The translations under genes were made by a program, and so were the position numbers. From an uncultured Bacilli bacterium (GTDB taxonomy: Bacteria > Bacillota_I > Bacilli_A > RF39 > UBA660): a DNA stretch of 5,539 nt. Below, piece by piece: positions 1 to 5,539 of this stretch. Location: the NCBI GenBank assembly GCA_947626445.1, contig CANQSC010000064.1, forward strand, positions 1 through 5,539. The letters run 5' to 3'. The notes below the pieces were generated by a model. It was given only the letters and a program-made list of their open reading frames with translations, was not told the DNA's origin and searched no databases. Position 1 is the first letter of the stretch. Each line of letters begins with the position of its first letter.

Positions 1-1094
1 ATGCTGAAGATGAGATGTTAGCAAAATTTGATGAAGATAATAAAATGCTTTATGAGTCAGCTTGGAAGAGTCAATTTTTATCAGGATTAATGCATCCAAT
101 TATGAATTTTATTGGTAATATCAATTATGTTATTATTTCCATTTTTGGAGCGTATTTTGTTATTCAAGGTAAAATTACAGTTGGTAATATTCAATCGTTT
201 ATTCAATATTCTAAAAATTTTACTCAACCAATTGCCCAATTAGCAAATGTAATGAATCAATTACAACAAATGATAGCAGCAGCAGAACGAATCTTTAAAT
301 TCTTAGATGAAGAAGAAGAAATTGATGGCGAGAGAAAACCAGTAGTAGAAGAAAAAATTAAAGGAAATATTACTTTTTCACATGTTAATTTTGGCTATCA
401 AAAAGATAAAACCATTATTCATAATTTTAATGCTAAGGTTAAAGCTGGTCAAAAAATTGCTATTGTAGGTCCTACTGGCGCTGGAAAAACAACTATTGTT
501 AAATTACTAATGCGTTTTTATCCTTTAAATAGTGGAGCAATATATTTAGATGGTGAAGATATTTCCAAATTAGATAAAGATGAATATCGTAAATTATTTG
601 GGATGGTTTTACAAGATACTTGGTTATTTAGTGGAACAATTATGGAAAATTTACGTTATGGAAAAATAACGGCAAGTGATGAAGAAGTAATTGAAGCTGC
701 TAAAAAAGCTAGAATTCATCATTTTATTACAACTTTAAGTGATGGTTATAATATGGAACTTAATGAAGAAACAAGCAATATAAGTGGTGGTCAAAAACAA
801 TTACTTACTATTGCAAGAGCAATACTAGCTGACCCTAAAATATTAATTTTAGATGAAGCGACAAGTAATGTTGATACTAGAACCGAAGGTTTAATTCAAA
901 AAGCTATGGATGAATTAATGGAAGGAAGAACATCATTCATCATTGCACACCGCTTATCTACAATCATTAATGCTGATTTAATATTAGTTATGAATGAAGG
1001 GGATATTGTCGAAGTTGGCAGTCATGAAGAACTATTAAAGAAAAATGGCTTTTATGCAAGTATATATAATAGTCAGTTTGATAGTATTAATTAA
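1..1094 (+). CDS. ABC exporter half-transporter (permease plus ATPase), 5' truncated
   Basis: This is the C-terminal part of a membrane-embedded, ATP-driven exporter that works as a dimer. The frame is open to the window edge (codons from base 3), so the true start and most of the membrane domain lie upstream; the family is usually about 580-620 residues and about 363 are visible. Numbering from the Met at base 15: a hydrophobic segment at about 32-51 looks like TM5, followed by the TM6/linker helix to about 95. The ATPase domain follows: A-loop Tyr128, Walker A GPTGAGKT 152-159, Q-loop Gln200, signature ISGGQ 256-260, Walker B ILILD 276-280 with catalytic Glu281, D-loop SNVD 284-287, H-loop His312. 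All catalytic residues are present, so this half should hydrolyse ATP. Family knowledge suggests the LmrCD/BmrCD-type heterodimeric multidrug exporters, with a partner gene likely upstream. The substrate (drug, lipid or peptide) cannot be read from the sequence. Confidence 0.93.
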   Translation, partial: AEDEMLAKFDEDNKMLYESAWKSQFLSGLMHPIMNFIGNINYVIISIFGAYFVIQGKITVGNIQSFIQYSKNFTQPIAQLANVMNQLQQMIAAAERIFKFLDEEEEIDGERKPVVEEKIKGNITFSHVNFGYQKDKTIIHNFNAKVKAGQKIAIVGPTGAGKTTIVKLLMRFYPLNSGAIYLDGEDISKLDKDEYRKLFGMVLQDTWLFSGTIMENLRYGKITASDEEVIEAAKKARIHHFITTLSDGYNMELNEETSNISGGQKQLLTIARAILADPKILILDEATSNVDTRTEGLIQKAMDELMEGRTSFIIAHRLSTIINADLILVMNEGDIVEVGSHEELLKKNGFYASIYNSQFDSIN

Positions 1095-1111
1095 TTTTGT
1101 TTTTAATAATT

Positions 1112-1143
1112 GATATTGTTGGTTATAAGCAATATCTTTTTTT
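1112..1143 (+). terminator. Rho-independent terminator after the ABC exporter gene
   Basis: GATATTG (1112-1118) pairs perfectly with CAATATC (1130-1136). A T-G wobble and a T-A pair extend the stem inward, leaving a 7-nt loop (1121-1127). Seven T residues (1137-1143) follow directly. It starts 17 bases after the stop codon of the exporter gene and separates that transcription unit from the M16 pair. Confidence 0.85.
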
Positions 1144-1178
1144 CTTATCTTTTGTTATTATATATTTAGCTATTTTAG

Positions 1179-1205
1179 TTTAAAACTGAAAAGAATGTAT
1201 ATAAT
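1179..1205 (+). promoter_or_regulatory. Candidate sigma-A promoter for the M16 gene pair
   Basis: A perfect TATAAT box lies at 1200-1205. The best upstream partner is TTTAAA at 1179-1184 (4 of 6 to TTGACA) with a short 15-bp spacer. No good -35 exists at 17 bp, so the -35 assignment is weak. The predicted start site, near 1212, would put the ribosome binding site at the extreme 5' end of the transcript, which is unusual. The location just after a terminator and just before a gene supports a promoter here. Confidence 0.5.
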
Positions 1206-1210
1206 AAAGA

Positions 1211-1218
1211 AAGAGGTG
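1211..1218 (+). promoter_or_regulatory. Ribosome binding site of the ymfF-like gene
   Basis: AAGAGGTG contains a GAGGTG match to the anti-Shine-Dalgarno sequence. From the last G of GAGG (1216) it is 6 nt to the ATG at 1223 and 9 nt to the second ATG at 1226. Either of the two tandem ATG codons could be the real start, changing the protein by one residue. Confidence 0.7.
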
Positions 1219-1222
1219 CCTA

Positions 1223-2500
1223 ATGATGAAATACCAGCATTATGATTTTGAAAGTTTTAGAGTTTTAACAATTACTAGCGAACAATTTAAAAATGTTCAT
1301 ATGGAAATTAATTTTATTGATGATGTAGATAATATCTCTATGCCTCTACGTTCTTTTTTAGTTAATTTAATGGGTTATACAAGTAAAATATATCCTACTA
1401 AAAGAGAAATGTTAATTGCTTTAGAAAATCTTTATAATAGTGTTTATTATACTAATTATTCAAGAGTTGGAAAATCTTATATTGCTAATTTTGTTTTAGA
1501 TTTTGTTAGTCCTAAATATATTAAAGATAAAAAATATTTAGGAAATTGTATTAAGTTTTTATGTGAACAAGTTTTAAATCCTAATATTAATGATGATAAA
1601 TTTGATGAAAGAAGTAAAGAAATTATTAAAGAACGAATTCATCAAAATATTGATCATTATAAAGAAAGTGCTTTTTCTTATGCTTTTTGTGAATCAAGAA
1701 AGTTTTTATTTAAAGATAGTATCTCTGGTAAGATGATTAATGGTACACATGAAGAATTAGATAGTATTAATAATGAAGATTTAATTAATGATTATCATAA
1801 ATTATTTGAAGATGCTAAAGTAGATATTTTAATTATTGGTGATTTAGATATGGATAAATGTGTATCTTATATTAATAAATATTTTCAAAAAAAATCTATT
1901 GTGGAAAATACTTATCAAAATACGATCTCTAATAAAATTAATCCTTATGAAGAATTAGAAGTAGAAGGTAAATATGCTCAAACCCAATTGTTAATGTATT
2001 TACAATTTAATGAATTAAGTGAATTTGAATTATATGCTGTATCTACTTTATATTTACAAATTTTAGGAAGAGCTAATCAATCAGATAAATTAGCTAGATA
2101 CTTAAGAATAGAAAATCCTTTAGTATATTCAAGAGGTATTCGTTTTGATTATCCTAATAAGTATCTTTTAATTTATACAGGTTTAAAATATGATAATGTT
2201 AAAGAAGCTATAAAAGGAATTGATCGGGCTTTAAAAGAAATGGCTAATGGAGAAATTGACGAAGATTATTTTGAACTTCAAAAAGAAAAAGTTTTATCTA
2301 ATATGACCATGAATGAAGATGATGAAGAGTATTTAATTGGTGAATATTATATGCATTCTTTATTTAATAGACCGCTTCCCAAAGATAGAAGAGAATTAAT
2401 TAAACAAGTAACAATTGATGATATTAAAAAATTAGCTAAGAAATTTAAGAAAACTTTAACTTATATATTAAAGGAGACTGTTGATGATGAAGGAAATTAA
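1223..2500 (+). CDS. ymfF: M16 family peptidase-like protein, zinc site lost (YmfF-like)
   Basis: This is the probable non-catalytic subunit of a two-chain M16 (pitrilysin/processing-peptidase type) protease. It is 425 residues, a normal size for a single M16B half, with no signal peptide or membrane segment, so cytosolic. Where active members carry HxxEH, this protein has SFLVN at 44-48, so the zinc ligands are gone. Family features remain: an LENLY segment at 67-71, the DILIIGDLD strand at 201-209 ending the first domain, and in the second domain the RIENPLVY stretch holding Arg295 and Tyr302, the Arg/Tyr pair that contacts substrate in M16 enzymes. Family knowledge: YmfF and YmfH occur as adjacent genes in Bacillota and are annotated as associated with EF-P 5-aminopentanol modification; similar pairs (AlbE/AlbF) process bacteriocins. 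The start is one of two tandem ATGs (1223 or 1226). The 3' end overlaps the next gene by 17 bp. The family call is firm; the YmfF assignment is likely but rests on pattern recognition. Confidence 0.82.
   Translation: MMKYQHYDFESFRVLTITSEQFKNVHMEINFIDDVDNISMPLRSFLVNLMGYTSKIYPTKREMLIALENLYNSVYYTNYSRVGKSYIANFVLDFVSPKYIKDKKYLGNCIKFLCEQVLNPNINDDKFDERSKEIIKERIHQNIDHYKESAFSYAFCESRKFLFKDSISGKMINGTHEELDSINNEDLINDYHKLFEDAKVDILIIGDLDMDKCVSYINKYFQKKSIVENTYQNTISNKINPYEELEVEGKYAQTQLLMYLQFNELSEFELYAVSTLYLQILGRANQSDKLARYLRIENPLVYSRGIRFDYPNKYLLIYTGLKYDNVKEAIKGIDRALKEMANGEIDEDYFELQKEKVLSNMTMNEDDEEYLIGEYYMHSLFNRPLPKDRRELIKQVTIDDIKKLAKKFKKTLTYILKETVDDEGN
2471..2476 (+). promoter_or_regulatory. Ribosome binding site deciding the start of the ymfH-like gene
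   Basis: AAGGAG lies inside the 3' end of the upstream gene. The candidate starts are TTG 2481 (4-nt gap), ATG 2484 (7-nt gap) and ATG 2487 (10-nt gap). The 7-nt spacing and ATG codon favour 2484. The overlap suggests translational coupling, giving matched amounts of the two M16 subunits. Confidence 0.75.
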
Positions 2501-3782
2501 AATAAAAGGAATAAATGAAAGTATTTATCATGAAACTTTAGATAATGGTTTAAATATTTATATCTGGGCTAATAAACATTGTCATTCTTTTCAAGGTGTC
2601 TTAAATGTTTTTTATGGTGGTGATTATCTAGATTTTACTTGGAAGAATAAAAAATATCATGTTCATAGGGGGTCAGCTCATTATTTAGAACATATTATGT
2701 GTGAAAGTGATGAACCAATATTATCAAAATTTAATAAATTAGGTAGTTATAGTAATGCGGTTACAAGTAATATGAAAACAGCTTATGAATTTGTTGGGAC
2801 AACTAAAATAAAAGAAAATATTGAATTACTTTTTAATACTGTTTTAGAAAAAAATTTTAGAGAAGAAGAAGTATTACATGAGAGAGTACCAATTAAAGAA
2901 GAACAAAGAATGCGTGTTGATAGTGCGTCTGTAATAGCTTATTTTACTTTAAATGATATGTTATTTAATAAATATCCTAATAATACTGAACTTGTTGGTT
3001 CTAAAAAAGATATTGATAGTATTAATTTAGAAGAATTAAAATTAATTTATGATGCTTTTTATCATCCCGCTAATATGGCTTTTGTTTTAACTGGTAATGT
3101 TGATCCTTATGAATGTTTAAAAATAATTAAAGAATATTTTAGTAATAAAGAATTTTTAGAATGGAATAAACCTAAATTAATGAATTATAAAGAAGGTAAA
3201 AAAGTAAATATTTCTAAAAAAGAAATAAAAGTTAATATTGAAGAACCGGAAATTACTTTTGCAACTAAAATACCATTAAATTTATTTAAAAATTATGAAA
3301 CTTTAATGGTTATAAATATTTTAAAATTATTATTAGAATCTAATTTTGGTAGTACAACTTTATTTAAAGAAGAATTAGTTGAAAAAAAATTAGTATATAA
3401 TTTATATTATACGGCTTATAAAGTTTATGATTATATTATTTTAGAAATAGGGTGTCGAACAAAATATCCTAATGATATAGTAGATATTTTAATGGATAAA
3501 TTAATGAATATGGAAATATATGAAGATGAAGTTAAAAGGAAAGTAAAATCAGCTATTGCTACTTTAGTTTTAAGTTATGAAAATTTAGAAGAAGTAAATG
3601 ATATTATTAGTAATGATTTAACTTATGAAGGTAGAGTTATTAACAATGAAAAAGAATTATTAGAAAATATTAATATTAATGATATGAAAAAAATCTATGA
3701 TAAAATATCTTTTAAGGAAACTTCAGTATTAATAATGTTACCAAAAGAAACAAAAAATAAAGAAGAAAATGCGATTAAGTAG
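2484..3782 (+). CDS. ymfH: M16 family zinc metallopeptidase, catalytic subunit (YmfH-like)
   Basis: This is the catalytic partner of the preceding gene: a 432-residue soluble zinc peptidase of the M16 family. Numbering from ATG 2484, the inverted zinc motif HYLEH is at 66-70 (His66 and His70 as ligands, Glu69 as general base). Downstream, Glu133 and Glu140 are seven residues apart, as are the essential Glu and third zinc ligand of pitrilysin. Other family marks are the SNAVTS/TAYEFVGTT region at about 90-107, typical of YmfH, and the FYHPANMAFVLTGNVDP strand at about 192-208. In the second domain the Arg of the usual Arg/Tyr pair appears to be Leu298, while Tyr305 remains, so the partner presumably supplies the Arg. 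The gene overlaps ymfF by 17 bp and has its own AAGGAG. A TTG at 2481 would extend it by one codon. Known role by family: peptide processing, or EF-P modification-associated by annotation. The substrate is unknown here, and none of the B. subtilis neighbours (ymfI, ymfM, pgsA) is visible. Confidence 0.87.
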   Translation: MMKEIKIKGINESIYHETLDNGLNIYIWANKHCHSFQGVLNVFYGGDYLDFTWKNKKYHVHRGSAHYLEHIMCESDEPILSKFNKLGSYSNAVTSNMKTAYEFVGTTKIKENIELLFNTVLEKNFREEEVLHERVPIKEEQRMRVDSASVIAYFTLNDMLFNKYPNNTELVGSKKDIDSINLEELKLIYDAFYHPANMAFVLTGNVDPYECLKIIKEYFSNKEFLEWNKPKLMNYKEGKKVNISKKEIKVNIEEPEITFATKIPLNLFKNYETLMVINILKLLLESNFGSTTLFKEELVEKKLVYNLYYTAYKVYDYIILEIGCRTKYPNDIVDILMDKLMNMEIYEDEVKRKVKSAIATLVLSYENLEEVNDIISNDLTYEGRVINNEKELLENININDMKKIYDKISFKETSVLIMLPKETKNKEENAIK

Positions 3783-3809
3783 AAATATATGGTAACATAT
3801 ATTTCTACT
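3778..3809 (+). terminator. Perfect 14-bp hairpin with GUAA loop at the end of the M16 operon
   Basis: AGTAGAAATATATG (3778-3791) is perfectly complementary to CATATATTTCTACT (3796-3809), around the four-base loop GTAA, a GNRA tetraloop in RNA. The 5' arm contains the TAG stop codon (3780-3782). No T-run follows directly; five Ts occur only at 3830-3834, after a weak CAATT/AATTG hairpin (3814-3826). It may act as a terminator or as a 3'-end stabiliser of the mRNA. The structure is certain; the role is inferred. Confidence 0.55.
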
Positions 3810-3823
3810 CAATCAATTTGTAA

Positions 3824-3852
3824 TTGCAATTTTTAAACTTTTAAGATAAGAT
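3824..3852 (+). promoter_or_regulatory. Weak candidate promoter for the 225-aa gene
   Basis: TTGCAA (3824-3829; 4 of 6 to TTGACA) is 17 bp from TAAGAT (3847-3852; 4 of 6 to TATAAT). A second TAAGAT overlaps it at 3842-3847 and pairs with TTGTAA (3818-3823) at 18 bp. The spacing is right and the position between hairpin and RBS is sensible, but such matches are common in AT-rich DNA. Confidence 0.35.
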
Positions 3853-3878
3853 ACTACGAAAAAGAAGGAGGGATTATC

Positions 3879-4556
3879 ATGATTTTATTAGAAACAAGTG
3901 AATATAGTATAAGAGAAAATAAATTAGGATTTATCGATTTATATAACATAAATAATGAAAAAGTTAAAAGATTAGGACATAGAATTTCTTTTAATTATGC
4001 TAAGAAATGCGATAATAATAATTTTGTTATTACTTTTTCAAAAATGAATTTTAAATTTGAACATTATAATATTAATGAGAAAGGTTATTTAGTTACCGCT
4101 TTTAATACAACTTCACCATATCAAACCTTTACTAAACTTTTAGAACTTAATGAAAATATTTTAGAAATAATGGCATCTAATAAATATGGTTTAAGTTATG
4201 TCTTATATAATTGGCAAACCAGAAAATATTATAAAGGTCAAAATGATTTACCAGTTTTAAATGATAATGGTGAAATTATTGTTTCAAAAAAATTAAAATA
4301 TGATGATGAAATAGCAGGTTTATATTTTGAAGATATGTTACATTATAATTTAGACCCAAATAATTTTGAAATTAAAAGAGCTTATAGTGAATTACAACAA
4401 AGAAATATTGATTTTGAAAATAAAAATGCTAAAAAAGTTATAAGAAAAGAATGTTTAGAAAATATGCGAACATTAGCAATTTTACAAAAAGATGAATTAT
4501 TAAAAACAAGAGATGAATATAATAATGAACAATCGTTAAAAAGAACAAATAATTAA
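3879..4556 (+). CDS. Hypothetical protein, 225 aa, beta-rich N-terminus and helical charged C-terminus
   Basis: I do not recognise this protein. The start is secure: AGAAGGAGGG at 3863-3872 ends about 7 nt before the ATG. It has no signal peptide or membrane segment, so it is probably cytosolic. Residues 1-145 look like a series of short beta strands broken by Asn/Gly/Lys turns, with loosely similar segments (GFIDLYNINNEKV 17-29, KFEHYNINEKGYLV 59-72, SYVLYNWQTRKYY 106-118), which could mean a small beta-meander or propeller-like fold; this is inference. Residues about 160-225 are charged and probably helical, possibly coiled coil, with many Lys, Glu, Asn and Arg. It lies 96 nt after the M16 pair, beyond the hairpin, so it probably has its own transcript, though read-through is possible. 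Base composition matches its neighbours. It could be a lineage-specific family; no function is proposed. Confidence 0.8.
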   Translation: MILLETSEYSIRENKLGFIDLYNINNEKVKRLGHRISFNYAKKCDNNNFVITFSKMNFKFEHYNINEKGYLVTAFNTTSPYQTFTKLLELNENILEIMASNKYGLSYVLYNWQTRKYYKGQNDLPVLNDNGEIIVSKKLKYDDEIAGLYFEDMLHYNLDPNNFEIKRAYSELQQRNIDFENKNAKKVIRKECLENMRTLAILQKDELLKTRDEYNNEQSLKRTNN

Positions 4557-4630
4557 CAATTAATTTTTTAACAAAGGCTGAAACGTGGTTTTTTCTTATA
4601 TATATATATTAATAATATTTAGATTTTTTA

Positions 4631-4638
4631 TATAAAAT
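4631..4638 (+). promoter_or_regulatory. Candidate -10 element before the 47-aa ORF
   Basis: TATAAAAT contains two overlapping 5-of-6 matches to TATAAT (4631-4636 and 4633-4638). No convincing -35 lies 16-18 bp upstream; that stretch is plain AT sequence, including a TA run at 4597-4609. The element lies 22 nt before the ATG at 4661 and directly ahead of the RBS. In such AT-rich DNA this is weak evidence. Confidence 0.28.
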
Positions 4639-4645
4639 ATTCGAT

Positions 4646-4653
4646 AAGGGAGG
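4646..4653 (+). promoter_or_regulatory. Strong ribosome binding site for the 47-aa ORF
   Basis: AAGGGAGG is 7 nt before the ATG at 4661, an ideal spacing. It is the main reason to believe that translation starts at 4661 and not at the RBS-less ATG at 4794. Confidence 0.75.
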
Positions 4654-4660
4654 TTTAATT

Positions 4661-4804
4661 ATGAGTGTAAACTTTAATAAATATGTTGATTTATTAGCTA
4701 GATATGCTATATATGGAAAAAATGGATATTACATAAATTCGTATACAATAACAAGGATAATTGTTGATGAATTAAAATTACATATGTCGTTTAATGAATA
4801 TTGA
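4661..4804 (+). CDS. Small ORF, 47 aa, overlapping the next gene (or N-terminal part of a frameshifted gene)
   Basis: The reading frame runs from ATG 4661 to TGA 4802-4804 and encodes 47 residues beginning MSVNFNKYVDLLARYAIYGK and ending MSFNEY. It has the strong RBS that the following 200-aa ORF lacks, so translation very likely begins here. The peptide has no signal or membrane segment; it looks like two amphipathic helices (about 5-18 and 28-42) around a Gly/Tyr/Asn turn. It is not recognised. It overlaps the following ORF by 11 bp in another frame. A +1 shift near 4799 would fuse the two into a continuous protein of about 246 residues. It may be a genuine small gene coupled to the next, or the 5' half of one gene interrupted by a one-base indel or a sequencing error. 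It is also the only gene here that ends in TGA, consistent with either a chance stop or a real one. Confidence 0.6.
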   Translation: MSVNFNKYVDLLARYAIYGKNGYYINSYTITRIIVDELKLHMSFNEY

Positions 4805-5396
4805 AAATTTTGTTAATACATGTGAAATATCAATTACAGAAAGTGAAATAAAAAATTTTTTAAGCAAGGAAATGGATAAAAGAAAATGTTTAGAAAACGA
4901 TATTAAAAGTTCAAAAAAATTTGAAACTCCAATTTTAGAAAATTATTATAGATTTGAACCTTATTTATTAGAATATTTTAAAACTTATACTTCAAATTTA
5001 AAAGAAAAATGTAAAACCCTTTTTGCAATATTAGAAGACTTATTTAAAATTGAAAATGGTACTATTTCAAAAGAAGGATGGAATCGTATCGTGGATTTAG
5101 ACTTTCACATAAATGAATATGGTATTTATATTGATAATGCTGAAAGATTAATTGACGCTATTATTTATAATGTAAAAAATTTATATGAAAAGATTACTAA
5201 GGGAAATAATCCTGAAACATATTTAACATATAAAAAATCGAAAAATAATAAAAGTAATCATTATCCAAGAAAAGAAGTACAACTAAAGAATTTGGATTAT
5301 AAATTATGTAAAGAATTTATTGCTTTAAGTGAAAATCAAAAAGAAAAGTTAAAACAACAATCAAATAGTAATATTTTAATTATGAAAAGAAAATAA
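4794..5396 (+). CDS. Hypothetical protein, 200 aa, mostly helical
   Basis: I do not recognise this protein. From ATG 4794 it gives 200 residues, rich in Lys, Asn, Glu and Ile, with no signal peptide or membrane segment. Helical stretches are likely at about 15-38, 50-85 and 110-137; the last 60 residues are basic and polar (Lys/Asn-rich around 147-153, ending MKRK), perhaps disordered or nucleic-acid binding, which is inference only. There is no Shine-Dalgarno sequence before 4794, the ATG lies inside the preceding 47-aa ORF, and the frame is closed by a TAA at 4773-4775. Translation must therefore depend on coupling to the upstream ORF, or the gene is the 3' portion of a frameshifted reading frame. 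The next Met (residue 27) also lacks an RBS. Codon use matches the neighbours, so this is a real coding frame; what is uncertain is its true N-terminus. Confidence 0.7.
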   Translation: MNIENFVNTCEISITESEIKNFLSKEMDKRKCLENDIKSSKKFETPILENYYRFEPYLLEYFKTYTSNLKEKCKTLFAILEDLFKIENGTISKEGWNRIVDLDFHINEYGIYIDNAERLIDAIIYNVKNLYEKITKGNNPETYLTYKKSKNNKSNHYPRKEVQLKNLDYKLCKEFIALSENQKEKLKQQSNSNILIMKRK

Positions 5397-5539
5397 AATA
5401 CAATAATATAAATTCCACATAATTTAGAAATATGTTTAATAAGTTTTTATATATTTTATTATTAAGGCAATCGCATAAAAAGTTTACGTAAAGTTAAAGG
5501 TTAGAATAAGGAATGACATTAAATATAAGGTTTTCAATG
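5397..5539. other. Non-coding AT-rich tail with a possible gene start at the edge
   Basis: No complete gene and no convincing terminator is visible. There is a 10-bp palindrome, TTTACGTAAA, at 5483-5492, which could be an operator half-site arrangement or chance. Near the end, TAAGG (5526-5530) lies 6 nt before an ATG at 5537-5539, and an in-frame upstream ATG at 5513 is also open to the window edge. One of these could begin a gene that continues outside the window, but too little is present to call it. Confidence 0.4.

Noticed and set aside
4561..4595. Possible terminator after the 225-aa gene (AAAC/GTTT then six Ts at 4589-4594)
   Set aside because: The stem is only 4 bp with a 3-nt loop and the T-run overlaps the 3' arm. 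It is too weak to call.
4597..4609. TA dinucleotide run
   Set aside because: A 13-base simple repeat in DNA this AT-rich is expected and shows no further organisation.
4802..4804. TGA read as tryptophan (mycoplasma code), which might extend the 47-aa ORF
   Set aside because: Read-through reaches a TAA only four codons later and does not join the 200-aa ORF. All tryptophans in the other genes are TGG.
5428..5456. Inverted repeat AAATAT/ATATTT after the 200-aa gene
   Set aside because: It is only 6 bp, entirely A-T, with a 17-nt loop. Such pairs arise by chance in this composition.
5513..5539. Short open frame MTLNIRFSM running to the window end
   Set aside because: Only nine codons are visible and the nearest AAGG is 1 nt from the ATG at 5513, so no gene can be supported.
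1..5539. CRISPR array, tRNA or rRNA gene, insertion sequence, long direct repeats
   Set aside because: No regularly spaced repeats, no GC-rich cloverleaf-like segment and no transposase-like protein were seen. Gaps between genes are all under 150 bp.

Overview
The window is very AT-rich (roughly a quarter G+C by eye), with every recognisable gene on the + strand and strong AGGAGG-type ribosome binding sites. This suggests a low-GC Bacillota, perhaps an Erysipelotrichia-like or Mollicutes-adjacent lineage; that placement is inference. All tryptophan codons I located are TGG, no long reading frame contains an in-frame TGA, and the five long genes stop at TAA or TAG. The standard bacterial code therefore fits better than the mycoplasma code.

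Layout: (1) positions 1-1094 hold the 3' part of an ABC exporter half-transporter with a complete, apparently active ATPase domain, closed by a clear intrinsic terminator (1112-1143). (2) Positions 1223-3782 hold a pair of overlapping M16 metallopeptidase-family genes resembling ymfF and ymfH. The first has lost the zinc site but keeps the C-terminal Arg/Tyr pair. The second has the HxxEH zinc site but has lost the Arg. Together they look like one two-subunit M16 protease. A TATAAT box lies just upstream, and a perfect 14-bp hairpin with a GUAA loop lies across the stop codon of the second gene. (3) Positions 3879-4556 encode an unrecognised 225-residue protein with its own strong RBS. (4) Positions 4661-5396 encode a 47-residue ORF with a strong RBS, overlapping by 11 bp a 200-residue ORF with no RBS. 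These are either two translationally coupled genes or one gene split by a frameshift. (5) Positions 5397-5539 are non-coding AT-rich sequence, possibly with the start of another gene at the very edge.

Working together: the M16 pair is the only functional unit that can be argued from sequence. Its neighbour, an ABC exporter, resembles the peptidase-plus-exporter pairing of some peptide maturation loci, but the terminator between them and the lack of a visible precursor peptide or modification enzyme argue that they are separate units. The two orphan proteins downstream are soluble, lysine/asparagine-rich and of unknown function. I found no convincing new system. The most checkable oddities are the 47-aa/200-aa junction and the hairpin at 3778-3809.
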